A stretch of DNA of 11,559 nt from Roseateles_E cavernae (GCF_040187885.1 NZ_JBDPLH010000022.1:1-11559); one strand, 5' to 3'. Numbered from the stretch's first letter, positions 1-7,937 are shown. The notes: generated by a model from the sequence alone, not told the origin. A program made the numbers and translations.

Positions 1-1638
1 GCTGCTGCGAATCGCGTTGATGTCGCTGATGTCGATGGCGCCGTTTTGATCGATGTCGCAACTCTGGTTGGCACTATTGATCGTCAGGTCATAGAGGATC
101 GGGGATTCGTTGTTGTCGTTAGCAATCAGCCGGGTGCGAACCTGAAGATACCGGCCACTGCCTGTGAAGTTCGTGTTCTTGCTGATCGGCACATAGGGCT
201 GCAGATCAAGCGACGCAGCCACATCGGCGCTGCGCGTGGCCACTTCAACCGACGCGCCGCTGGGCACCGTGTCTGTCCAGTTCACCTTGCCCCAGGGTGT
301 CGCACTGGCTCCGCTGTCATAGACCACGGTCCATGTGCCCTGCTTGTTGTTGGTGGTGTTTTTGGTGGTCAGGCCGGAGCCGTCGGTGTAGACGTAGGGA
401 AACGCGCCGGTAGGAAACACACCCAGTGAAGCCCCGTCCGTACCGCGGTACTTGGAGACGTTGTTGCTGCTGATGTTCATGACCCAGACATCGTTATTGC
501 CATCGACCATGACGCCGTAGGAGTAGGACGCGCCGGGCTGAGGCCCCTTCTGCCAGAGCAGCGTGCCATCGGGTGCAAATTTGGCCACGCCGCTGGTGTC
601 GGTTGATAGGATGTTCCCCGCGCCATCCACCGCAATGCCGGAGCCGGAATAGGACACTGTCGGCGGCCTGCTGAAGGTATTGGTCGCCGGGTCGAATGCA
701 GTCCATGCATTGCCGCTCAGATTGGCCTGGTAGATCTTGCCATTGCCTTGTGCAATGCCGTAGTCAAAGCCGAAGGGATTCGGGAAATTGCTGGCCGCCC
801 CGGTGTTGGTATCCACCCGACCCAAGCCGCCCGATCCCAGCGTCGCGCTCCACAGCACACCATTCTTGTCCACCGTACAGCCATAGGGATTCCAGCCACT
901 GAGCTGCACATACTGCCCGCCCACACCACCAACGACGGCGGCTTGGCTGCCATCCGCCGGGTTGACCCGGAAGTAGCGCGCCTGGTCCCACATGCCGACC
1001 CAGAGCTTGCCATCGGGTGCGATGCAAAGGGCACGGCCGAAGGTGTTGCCCGCCGGACCGATGCGCTGGGCCCAGGCCACGCGCTCATCGCCAAGACCCG
1101 CGTTCGTATTGGCCGACATCGGCTTCATCTCGGCCGCCGTGATGACCCCGTTGTTGTTCAGGTCCGATGAGGTATCGATCACGCCATTGCTGTTGCGGTC
1201 CACGGCCGTGTCGACAAGAACCTTGATCAGCAGTGGTGGCTGGCCTGAGCTAGGTTCACGATTGAGCACATAGGCATTGCCGTCGACATCGATCGCTATG
1301 CGCGATGGATTGCCGCCTACCCCACTGCCCAAAGGCCCCGCATAAGTCTTGTAGCGCGCCACCTCCTTGTTGAGTTCGGTGTCGTACTTGGACACCGAAT
1401 CCTCATCATGGTTGGCAATGAAGATGTACTTGGATCCAACACCCACCAGATTGAGCTGCAGCTGATTGCTGTTGGGTGCGGTGAAATTGACGTTCTCAAG
1501 AATCCCGAGTGAGAAGTCGGCGTCCAGGGTATAGGTCTTGCTCGCAGCGTTCGAACCCAGGGCGAGCATGGCGAGGCTGAGAAGACTGAGCTTGCAGAGG
1601 CAAGCAGGGCGTGTGAGAGCGCGATTGCGGGTTGTCAT
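1..1638 (-). CDS. Secreted NHL-like beta-propeller protein with EF-hand loops and a C-terminal dockerin repeat (3' end outside window)
   Basis: An open frame of 546 codons runs from ATG at 1638 off the left edge with no stop. The start has a good ribosome site (GGAGG at 1643-1647). Residues 1-32 form a signal peptide with a hydrophobic stretch at 18-28 and likely cleavage near SNAAS. Residues 40-400 contain repeated strand motifs with Asp/Gly turns (IAIDVDGNAYVLN, IAPDGKLWVGM, TVDKNGVLWSA, IAVDGAGNI, VMVDGNNDVWV), as in NHL/SMP-30-like propellers. Residues 147-171 insert two tandem EF-hand-type loops, DRNSNGVID and DLNNNGVITAAE. Residues 405-525 look like a beta-sandwich ending in GRYLQVRTRL. 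Residues 527-546 (CDIDQNGAIDISDINAIR) match a type I dockerin calcium-binding repeat. In dockerins this unit occurs twice and binds cohesins; the second copy would lie beyond the edge. Last gene of a three-gene secreted operon. The substrate is unknown, and the carbohydrate or surface role is inference. Confidence 0.85.
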   Translation of the reverse strand, partial: MTTRNRALTRPACLCKLSLLSLAMLALGSNAASKTYTLDADFSLGILENVNFTAPNSNQLQLNLVGVGSKYIFIANHDEDSVSKYDTELNKEVARYKTYAGPLGSGVGGNPSRIAIDVDGNAYVLNREPSSGQPPLLIKVLVDTAVDRNSNGVIDTSSDLNNNGVITAAEMKPMSANTNAGLGDERVAWAQRIGPAGNTFGRALCIAPDGKLWVGMWDQARYFRVNPADGSQAAVVGGVGGQYVQLSGWNPYGCTVDKNGVLWSATLGSGGLGRVDTNTGAASNFPNPFGFDYGIAQGNGKIYQANLSGNAWTAFDPATNTFSRPPTVSYSGSGIAVDGAGNILSTDTSGVAKFAPDGTLLWQKGPQPGASYSYGVMVDGNNDVWVMNISSNNVSKYRGTDGASLGVFPTGAFPYVYTDGSGLTTKNTTNNKQGTWTVVYDSGASATPWGKVNWTDTVPSGASVEVATRSADVAASLDLQPYVPISKNTNFTGSGRYLQVRTRLIANDNNESPILYDLTINSANQSCDIDQNGAIDISDINAIRSS

Positions 1639-1642
1639 AAGA

Positions 1643-1647
1643 CCTCC
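1643..1647 (-). promoter_or_regulatory. Shine-Dalgarno for the dockerin-propeller gene
   Basis: The minus strand reads GGAGG four bases before the ATG at 1638. It is one of the better ribosome sites in the window and fixes the start of a gene that has no visible stop. Confidence 0.75.
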
Positions 1648-1695
1648 ATCTGGCATGTCTTGCGGGTGGGGCTGGTTGTCGCCGGGTTGATGTCC

Positions 1696-2766
1696 TTACT
1701 TCATGCCTGCCAGTTGCACGCGTGGCCGGCTGCAGCACATGGCAATACCGGTGTCGTAGCTCTGGTCGGTCGACAACAGCCGGACCTGCCGGCCCTCGCT
1801 GTCCGCCGAGAAAATCTTGCCACCGCCGGCCAGGAACTTCACGAAGAAGATGCGTTGACCGTCCACCGACCAGCGAGCCAGCAGATGCTCGGCCCCGTCA
1901 TCGGTGAGCCGCTTGAGTTCCTGTCCGCCGTCCAGCTTGATCGTGTAGATGTCTTGCCGTGAGGCCCCATCACGCATGGCCAGAGTAAGGAGCCGCGAAC
2001 CATCGGGAGACCACTGAGGATCGTTGTAGCGTCCCTTGCCACTGGTCAGCGCTTGCTTGTCTGAACCGTCCGGCGACATAAGATGGATGTGGTTGCTGCG
2101 ATTCTTGCTGACGGTATAGGCAAGGCGTTTGCCGTCAGGAGACCAGACCGGGCCCTGCTCGGCCGCAGTGGGAGGCTCTGCACTGAGCAGGCGAGAGGCC
2201 CCGGAGCTGAGGTCCAGCACCTTGATCTGGGGCATGCGGGGATGCTTCAACACGACATAGGCCAGCCGTTTTCCATCGGGAGAGAACGCCGGCCCAGCCT
2301 CTTCCTCCTCGGACTCGGTCAAGCGCTTGAGATCGCTGCCATCCGCTTTCATGATGTAGAGCTTCGCGCTCTTGTCCATGAAGGAGCGAAAGGCGATGAA
2401 GCGACCGTCGGGACTCCATACCGGCGAGCTGTTCAACACCTCACCCCGGGTCAGCCTGCGAACATCCCCGCTGACCAGGTCCGCGACATGGATCTCGACG
2501 CCTCGGCCGCGGCTCGCCGTGAACAGCACTTTGCTGCCGTCTGGCGACCAGCTCAGCTCACCAGCCTCCAAAGGCTCCTGCGTCAGCCGATGCGTCTGGG
2601 TGCCGTCCGGCCGCATGCGATACAGCTGAAACAAGCCTCCTGCACGGTTGGAAGTAAAAACGATGTCGTCCGGCCCTGCCTCGGCAGCAGCGGCCGCGAG
2701 TGGCAGGCCAGCCAACAAGACAAGGCTGCATGCAGCGGCCAGTCGAGGCAGAGTCCTCAGCTTCAT
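1696..2766 (-). CDS. Exported TolB-like / PD40-repeat beta-propeller protein
   Basis: A 356-residue protein. A GTG at 2769 also opens the frame, but ATG at 2766 sits 6 bases after AAGGAG, so I prefer ATG. Residues 1-28 are a signal peptide (charged start, Leu/Ala-rich core, AAAAAEA cleavage region). Six PD40 motifs of the W/F-S-P-D-G-x-x-x-x-F/Y type follow at about 72-83, 117-127, 161-171, 208-218, 252-262 and 299-309; the sixth is degenerate (WSVDG). Each is paired with a D-G-x-x-x-x-R-L-T strand, as in the TolB C-terminal propeller. The N-terminal TolB domain is absent, and no tolQRA or pal is nearby, so it is not a Tol-Pal component by context. The C-terminus carries a vicinal Cys-Cys pair (residues 344-345). 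It lies 62 bases after the small exported gene and 57 before the dockerin gene, all on the same strand. Probable periplasmic or secreted binding scaffold; ligand unknown. Confidence 0.85.
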   Translation of the reverse strand: MKLRTLPRLAAACSLVLLAGLPLAAAAAEAGPDDIVFTSNRAGGLFQLYRMRPDGTQTHRLTQEPLEAGELSWSPDGSKVLFTASRGRGVEIHVADLVSGDVRRLTRGEVLNSSPVWSPDGRFIAFRSFMDKSAKLYIMKADGSDLKRLTESEEEEAGPAFSPDGKRLAYVVLKHPRMPQIKVLDLSSGASRLLSAEPPTAAEQGPVWSPDGKRLAYTVSKNRSNHIHLMSPDGSDKQALTSGKGRYNDPQWSPDGSRLLTLAMRDGASRQDIYTIKLDGGQELKRLTDDGAEHLLARWSVDGQRIFFVKFLAGGGKIFSADSEGRQVRLLSTDQSYDTGIAMCCSRPRVQLAGMK

Positions 2767-2828
2767 CACTGTCTCCTTGCAAATCTTGAGGTACGGCCCG
2801 CCCAGAGAATCGGACCGGAGCGAGACGC

Positions 2829-3197
2829 TCAGGGACGCGCGTTCAGGACCGCCTTGGCCAGCGAACGGCCGGTGCTGTCCGTCACGGTCAGCGCGTACAC
2901 ACCGGTTGCGGCCGGCACCAAGCTGTAGCTGAGCGCGCCTTCAGGCGTCGCCACCGCGCTGAAACCGGCCTCTGCACCGCCCGGCCGTTTGACCAGGACT
3001 GTCAAAGCGGCGTTGGGGACAAAACCTTTGCCGGAGAAGACGGTGGCCTGCGAGACCCTCCCGACCGACGGCCCACTGAAGCTCGGGGCCGCCAGCGCTG
3101 CGCTCGAAACTGATAGCGCAGCACAAACAAGGAGCGAGTTGAGGGGTCTGCAAAACCGGCTCAATACGGGAGAAGCAGAATCCGACAGTTGCGGCAT
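2829..3197 (-). CDS. Small exported protein of unknown function, possible Ig-like fold
   Basis: A 122-residue protein starting at ATG 3197, with a GGAG site about 8 bases upstream. The frame is open to 3320, but the longer version would bury the signal peptide, so the internal start is chosen. Residues 1-37 give a signal peptide (Arg at 14 and 17, hydrophobic core 21-35, cleavage at ALA-A or LAA-P). The mature 85 residues contain no cysteine and alternate short hydrophobic strands with Gly/Pro/Asn turns (GKGFVPNAALTVLV, ALSYSLVP, GVYALTVTD). This pattern suits a single Ig/filamin-like beta sandwich. No enzyme motif is visible. It is the first gene of the operon that continues with the PD40 propeller and the dockerin-propeller protein. 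I do not recognise a specific family; the fold suggestion is inference. Confidence 0.7.
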   Translation of the reverse strand: MPQLSDSASPVLSRFCRPLNSLLVCAALSVSSAALAAPSFSGPSVGRVSQATVFSGKGFVPNAALTVLVKRPGGAEAGFSAVATPEGALSYSLVPAATGVYALTVTDSTGRSLAKAVLNARP

Positions 3198-3436
3198 GGC
3201 GGGTCTCCGTGATGCTTGTCTCGGACCGGGTTGTATCCCCGGGGTTGCCGCCATTCTTGGTAACAAAGCGCGCCATGGCAATGCAAGCGGCCGCGCGAAA
3301 AGCATCCAAACGTCCCTCACTCAGGGGGCGAAAAACGCATGCCCCCTAGGTTGAATAGCAATTTGCGCACGTAAAGCTAATGCAAGTCAGTCTCACCCTG
3401 ATTCCACGCCGGAAGCGGTAGAGAGCGCTCGTGAGA
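3198..3436. promoter_or_regulatory. Intergenic region holding the likely promoter of the secreted operon
   Basis: This 239-base gap lies between the end of fbpB and the first exported gene, both on the minus strand. It has an AT-richer patch (about 3348-3385) unlike its surroundings. On the minus strand TTAGCT and TATTCA occur with a 17-base spacer, but each matches the sigma-70 consensus at only 3 of 6 positions. No convincing terminator for fbpB is seen. No coding frame is supported: the open frame upstream of 3197 has no signal peptide and no ribosome site. Confidence 0.35.
3323..3347. other. Hairpin in the leader of the secreted operon
   Basis: An inverted repeat: AGGGGGC at 3323-3329 pairs with GCCCCCT at 3341-3347, with an 11-base A-rich loop. 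There is no T-run on either side, so it is not a standard intrinsic terminator. It could be a weak terminator for fbpB or a leader structure. Confidence 0.4.
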
Positions 3437-5047
3437 TCAGGGCTTGCGCATGGCCCGTGACAGCATGATCACCGGAATCAGCCCGACCAGCACGATGGCC
3501 AGCGAGGGCAGCGCGGCCTCGCCCAAGCGTTCATCGCGCGCCAGCTGATAGGCGACAACGGCCAAGGTGTCGCTGTTGAAGGGGCGCAGCACCAGGGTGG
3601 CCGGCAATTCCTTCATCACGTCGACGAACACCAGCAGCGCTGCGGCCCAGGCCGAGCGCGCCAGCAAGGGTGCATGCAGTTCGAGAAACATCCGGGTGCG
3701 CGAGGCACCCAGCATGCGAGCGGTCTCGTCCACGGTCGGCGAGATGCGGGCATAGCCCGCCTCCAGCGACTGCAGGGCCACGCCGGAGAAGCGCACCAGA
3801 TAGGCATACATCAGGCCGGCGATGGTGCCTGTCATCAGGCTGGTCAAGCCCAGCTGCGGCCAGCGTTCCTGCAACCAACCCAGCGGCAGTAGGATGCCGA
3901 TCGCGATCACTGCGCCGGGCACGGCATAGCCCAGCGAGACGATGCGGGTCGAGACACCCAGCAGGGCCGAGCCCGAACCGCGCACCCGTCCCAGGTAGGC
4001 CAGCACCAGGGCCAGCAGCACCGCCAGCAAGGCGGCCAGACCGGACAGCTTCAAGCTGCTCAGGCTCCACTGCGCAAAGCGCGCCAGCGGCAGACCCAGT
4101 TCAGCATGCAAGGCCTCTTGCCACAGCAGTTGCAGGAGCACCAGCACCGGCACGACAAAGCCCAGCAGGATGGGCAGCGCGCACAGCAGCACCGCCGCCA
4201 GCGCAGCGCCGCCGTGCAGCGGCAAAGGGCGCGCCTCGGCCGCATGCAGCGCGCCACTGCGGCTGCTCGCAAAACGCAGCTTGGCCTGGGCGCGCCGCTC
4301 CAGCCACAGCAGGGCGCCGACCGCCAGCAGCAGCACCGAGGCCAGTTGCGCTGCGGCGGTCTTGTCATTCATCACCAGCCAGGCCTTGTAGACACCGGTG
4401 GTCAAGGTGGTCAGTCCGAAATAGGCCCCGACGCCGTAGTCGGCCAGCGTCTCCATCAGCGCCAGCGCGATGCCGGCGGCCAGCGCCGGACGGGCCAGCG
4501 GCAGCGCGACCTCGCGCACCCGGCGCGTGGTGCCGGCGCCCAGCATGCGCGCCGCTTCCATCAAGGCCACGCCCCGCTCGCTCAGCGCGGTGCGGGTCAG
4601 CAGGTAGACATAGGGGTAGAGACACAGCACGAACAGGCCCACCGCACCGGGCAGGCTGCGCACATCGGGCCAGAGCGCACCCTGCGCGCCGGTCAGCGCG
4701 CGCAGCCAGGTCTGCAAAGCGCCGCTGTACTGCAGGGCATCGGTGTAGGCGTAGGCGGCCACATAAGCCGGCATCGCCATCGGCAGCAGCAGACCCCACT
4801 CGAAGAAGCGTCGGCCCGGAAAGTCAAACAGGCTGACCGCCGCCGCCGTGGCGCCACCGATCAGCGCCACACCGATGGCCACGCAGACCGACAGCAGCAA
4901 GGAGGCCCAGGCGTACTCGGGCAGCACGGTCTGCAACTGGTGCTGCAGGATGGCCAGGGCCTGCGCATCCAGCGCCAGCCAGGAACCCAGGATGCCCAGC
5001 ACGGGCACGGCCAACAAAAGGCAGACAACAGTGATCAGGCGCAGCAT
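3437..5047 (-). CDS. fbpB: Iron(III) ABC transporter permease, two fused permease halves
   Basis: A 536-residue inner-membrane permease of the FbpB/AfuB/SfuB type, which passes ferric iron from a periplasmic binding protein across the inner membrane. The protein is strongly hydrophobic, with about 12 membrane segments arranged as two homologous halves. Each half carries the cytoplasmic EAA loop that contacts the ATPase: MEAARMLGAGTTRRVREVALP (about 163-183) and DETARMLGASRTRMFLELHAP (about 440-460). The segment DVMKELPATLVLRPFNSDTLA (476-496) is typical of the iron(III) subfamily. Length is normal for the family. The gene is divergent from fbpC across a 106-base gap containing a Fur-like palindrome. 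No clear Shine-Dalgarno precedes the ATG; a hairpin occupies that place. The substrate-binding gene fbpA is not in the window. Iron is the best-supported substrate, but related permeases carry other ligands. Confidence 0.9.
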   Translation of the reverse strand: MLRLITVVCLLLAVPVLGILGSWLALDAQALAILQHQLQTVLPEYAWASLLLSVCVAIGVALIGGATAAAVSLFDFPGRRFFEWGLLLPMAMPAYVAAYAYTDALQYSGALQTWLRALTGAQGALWPDVRSLPGAVGLFVLCLYPYVYLLTRTALSERGVALMEAARMLGAGTTRRVREVALPLARPALAAGIALALMETLADYGVGAYFGLTTLTTGVYKAWLVMNDKTAAAQLASVLLLAVGALLWLERRAQAKLRFASSRSGALHAAEARPLPLHGGAALAAVLLCALPILLGFVVPVLVLLQLLWQEALHAELGLPLARFAQWSLSSLKLSGLAALLAVLLALVLAYLGRVRGSGSALLGVSTRIVSLGYAVPGAVIAIGILLPLGWLQERWPQLGLTSLMTGTIAGLMYAYLVRFSGVALQSLEAGYARISPTVDETARMLGASRTRMFLELHAPLLARSAWAAALLVFVDVMKELPATLVLRPFNSDTLAVVAYQLARDERLGEAALPSLAIVLVGLIPVIMLSRAMRKP

Positions 5048-5053
5048 GCGGTG

Positions 5054-5071
5054 GTTGGCGCGGACGCCAAC
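5054..5071 (-). promoter_or_regulatory. Stable hairpin just upstream of the fbpB start codon
   Basis: In the fbpB mRNA sense, GTTGGCG pairs with CGCCAAC (7 perfect pairs) around a TCCG loop, a UNCG-type tetraloop. The stem ends 6 bases before the ATG at 5047, where a Shine-Dalgarno would be, and no such site is evident elsewhere. It may limit translation; this is inference. Confidence 0.5.
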
Positions 5072-5105
5072 GCGTGGCAGGCCAGCTCTTGATATCGGTC
5101 AAACG

Positions 5106-5133
5106 AGAACGATGCGCATTCGAATGCGCATTC
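5106..5133. promoter_or_regulatory. Fur-like operator between fbpB and fbpC
   Basis: Positions 5112-5131 are a perfect 20-base palindrome with half-site ATGCGCATTC. With the preceding GAGAACG (5106-5112) it resembles the array of NATWAT hexamers that makes overlapping Fur boxes: GAGAAC GATGCG CATTCG AATGCG CATTCC. Aligned by eye to the classical 19-mer, 5106-5124 matches at 11 positions. It sits between two iron-transport genes and covers the spacer of the candidate fbpC promoter, as expected for an iron-dependent repressor. Confidence 0.55.
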
Positions 5134-5147
5134 CAGCCCGGTATCAT
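5119..5147 (+). promoter_or_regulatory. Candidate fbpC promoter
   Basis: TATCAT at 5142-5147 matches the -10 consensus at 5 of 6 positions. TTCGAA at 5119-5124 is a poor -35 with a 17-base spacer. Transcription would start at about 5154, the A of the fbpC ATG, implying a leaderless or very short leader. The -35 lies inside the Fur-like palindrome. Confidence 0.35.
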
Positions 5148-5153
5148 AGGTCC

Positions 5154-6257
<1,104 letters not shown>

Positions 6258-6457
6258 GCCCGAGCAAACTTGTGTAAAGCGGCGGTATTTAGACGCAAAG
6301 AACGCTTGAATGCGCCGAAATAGCCCAGCAAATGGGGGCCTCTACCGAGGCTTGCTGTCAAGCAGCGCCCTATACTCGCTGCAAGGTCTTCGCTTCTGGC
6401 TTAGCCTGTGGCGCAAGCTCTGAATGGCTGTATTTCACCGATAGGACACACCGCATC
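6258..6457 (+). promoter_or_regulatory. Intergenic region upstream of ctpA with a candidate -10
   Basis: TATACT at 6371-6376 matches the -10 consensus at 5 of 6 positions, about 80 bases before the ctpA ATG. No good -35 is found at 16-18 bases; TTGCTG at 6352-6357 is only 13 away. Two small inverted repeats (6338-6351, 5-bp stem; 6350-6363, 5-bp stem) lie just before it. No coding frame or clear fbpC terminator is seen. Confidence 0.3.
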
Positions 6458-7891
6458 ATGGGTGCCAAACTTAAAGTAGCAGGCTGGGTCGCGTTGGGCG
6501 CCCTGGCGGGCGGAATGACCACGATGCAGTTGCAGGCCAACGCCCGCAGCAGCCTGTCGCCACTCCCGCTGGAAGAGTTGCAGCAGCTCGCGGCGGTGTT
6601 CGGCATGGTCAAGAGCGACTATGTCGAGCCGGTCGATGAGAAGAAGCTCATCAATGACGCGATTGCCGGCATGGTCTCCGGACTCGACCCGCACTCGCAG
6701 TTCTTCGACAAGAAGAGCTTCAAGGAATTCCGCGAGGGCACCAGTGGTCGCTTCGTCGGCGTCGGCATCGAGATCGGCATGGAAGACGGTCTGGTCAAGA
6801 TCGTCTCGCCGATCGAAGGCTCGCCCGCCTTCCGCGCCGGTCTGAAGAGCGGCGACCTGATCAGCCGCATCGACGACACGCCGGTCAAGGGTCTCGGGCT
6901 CGACCAGGCCGTCAAGCGCATGCGCGGCGAACCCAATACCAAGGTGCAGCTGATGATTTTCCGCAAGGCGGAGAGTCGCAGCTTCCCGGTCACGATCACC
7001 CGCGAGGAAATCCGTGTGCAAAGCGTGCGCGGCAAGGTTGTCGAGCCCGGCTATGCCTGGCTGCGCGTCAGCCAGTTCCAGGACCGCACGGTCGACGACT
7101 TCGTCAAGAAGCTCGACGAGATCCTCAAGCAGGAGCCCAATCTGAAGGGCCTGGTGCTTGATCTGCGCAACGATCCCGGCGGCCTGCTGGAAGCCTCGGT
7201 GGCGATCTCGGCCGCCTTCCTGCCCAAGGGCGTGGATGTCGTCTCCACCAATGGCCAGATCGCCGACTCCAAGGCCAACTTCAAGGCCGATCCCGACTAC
7301 TACCAGCGCCGCGGCGGTACCGACCCGCTGAAGAAGCTGCCGGCCTCGCTGAAGAGCGTGCCGCTGGTGGTGCTGGTCAACGAAGGTTCGGCCTCGGCCA
7401 GCGAGATCGTCGCCGGCGCACTGCAAGACCACAAGCGTGCCGTCGTGATGGGCGCCCAGACCTTCGGCAAGGGCTCGGTGCAGACGGTGCGCCAGCTGAG
7501 CCCCGAAACCGCCCTGAAGATCACCACCGCGCGCTACTACACGCCCAGCGGCCGCTCGATCCAGGCCAAGGGCATCGTGCCCGATGTGCTGCTGGACGAA
7601 ACCGCCGAAGGCAATGTGTTCGCCGCGCTGCGCATGCGCGAGGCCGATCTTGAGAAGCATCTGAACAACGGCCCCGAGGAGAAGGACGAGGCGCGCGAGA
7701 AGGCCCGCGAGGAAGCACGCCAGAAACTCGAGGCCGAGTTCGCCAAGAAGAACGAGCCGCCCAAGCCCCTGCCCGAGTTCGGCTCGGCCGAGGACTTCCC
7801 GCTGGCCCAGGCCTTGAACCAGCTCAAGGGCAAGCCGGTGGCCGTCTCGAAGACCGCGACCGAACGCAAGGCCGAGGCCAAGATCGACTGA
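6458..7891 (+). CDS. ctpA: Carboxy-terminal processing protease, peptidase family S41
   Basis: A 477-residue exported serine protease that cleaves proteins near their C-termini in the periplasm. ATG 6458 is chosen because it gives a typical N-terminus (MGAKLKVAGWVALGALAGG), a signal peptide or anchor of about 28 residues. The frame is open to 6332 without family resemblance. A PDZ domain spans about 98-175 (GRFVGVGIEIG, SPAFRAGLKSGD). The S41 core runs 180-385. The Ser/Lys dyad is visible: Ser313 in NEGSASASEIVAG and Lys338 with Gln342 in FGKGSVQ, at the 25-residue Ser-Lys distance known for CtpB/Prc. Residues 395-440 are a Glu/Lys/Ala-rich, probably helical tail. A weak AGGA lies upstream of the start. 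Followed by a strong terminator and then moeB. In Burkholderiales, ctpA homologues are often found next to moeB, from memory of the group. Confidence 0.93.
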   Translation: MGAKLKVAGWVALGALAGGMTTMQLQANARSSLSPLPLEELQQLAAVFGMVKSDYVEPVDEKKLINDAIAGMVSGLDPHSQFFDKKSFKEFREGTSGRFVGVGIEIGMEDGLVKIVSPIEGSPAFRAGLKSGDLISRIDDTPVKGLGLDQAVKRMRGEPNTKVQLMIFRKAESRSFPVTITREEIRVQSVRGKVVEPGYAWLRVSQFQDRTVDDFVKKLDEILKQEPNLKGLVLDLRNDPGGLLEASVAISAAFLPKGVDVVSTNGQIADSKANFKADPDYYQRRGGTDPLKKLPASLKSVPLVVLVNEGSASASEIVAGALQDHKRAVVMGAQTFGKGSVQTVRQLSPETALKITTARYYTPSGRSIQAKGIVPDVLLDETAEGNVFAALRMREADLEKHLNNGPEEKDEAREKAREEARQKLEAEFAKKNEPPKPLPEFGSAEDFPLAQALNQLKGKPVAVSKTATERKAEAKID

Positions 7892-7910
7892 GCCCGACCC
7901 ACAGCGCATG

Positions 7911-7937
7911 AAACGGCCCGCTTCTGGCGGGCCGTTT
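7911..7937 (+). terminator. Intrinsic terminator after ctpA
   Basis: AAACGGCCCGC (7911-7921) pairs perfectly with GCGGGCCGTTT (7927-7937) over an 11-base stem and a 5-base loop, 19 bases after the ctpA stop. The T-run is only the TTT of the stem's A-T base, so termination may be partial. It ends 25 bases before the moeB start. Confidence 0.8.

Noticed and set aside
1126..1200. Repeated Asn/Asp/Gly codons as a DNA repeat element
   Set aside because: The repetition comes from the calcium-loop protein motif, not from a nucleotide repeat with defined units.
46..1499. Short frames on both strands in the first 1.5 kb
   Set aside because: All are fragments overlapping the real minus-strand dockerin gene, which is open from 1638 to the window edge.
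2083..2928. 281-codon plus-strand frame opposite the PD40 gene
   Set aside because: The minus-strand protein has a signal peptide and six regular PD40 motifs; the plus-strand product shows no domain.
2829..3320. Longer version of the small exported protein starting at 3320
   Set aside because: It adds 41 residues before a good signal peptide and has no ribosome site; the start at 3197 has GGAG upstream.
3670..5092. Long plus-strand frames opposite fbpB, rich in Arg/Ala/Pro or Gln
   Set aside because: Low-complexity products expected from the reverse of Leu/Ala-rich membrane-protein codons; fbpB itself is convincing.
5112..5131. Palindrome as a phage or integrase attachment site
   Set aside because: No integrase, tRNA or direct-repeat partner in the window; the position between two iron-transport genes makes an operator far more likely.
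6332..6457. Upstream extension of ctpA to 6332
   Set aside because: The extra 42 residues are Cys-rich, unlike S41 proteins, and would contain the candidate -10 box; ATG 6458 gives a normal signal peptide.
6401..7909. 502-codon minus-strand open frame opposite ctpA
   Set aside because: Shadow of the S41 protease, whose catalytic Ser/Lys/Gln are intact. The antisense product has no recognisable domain.
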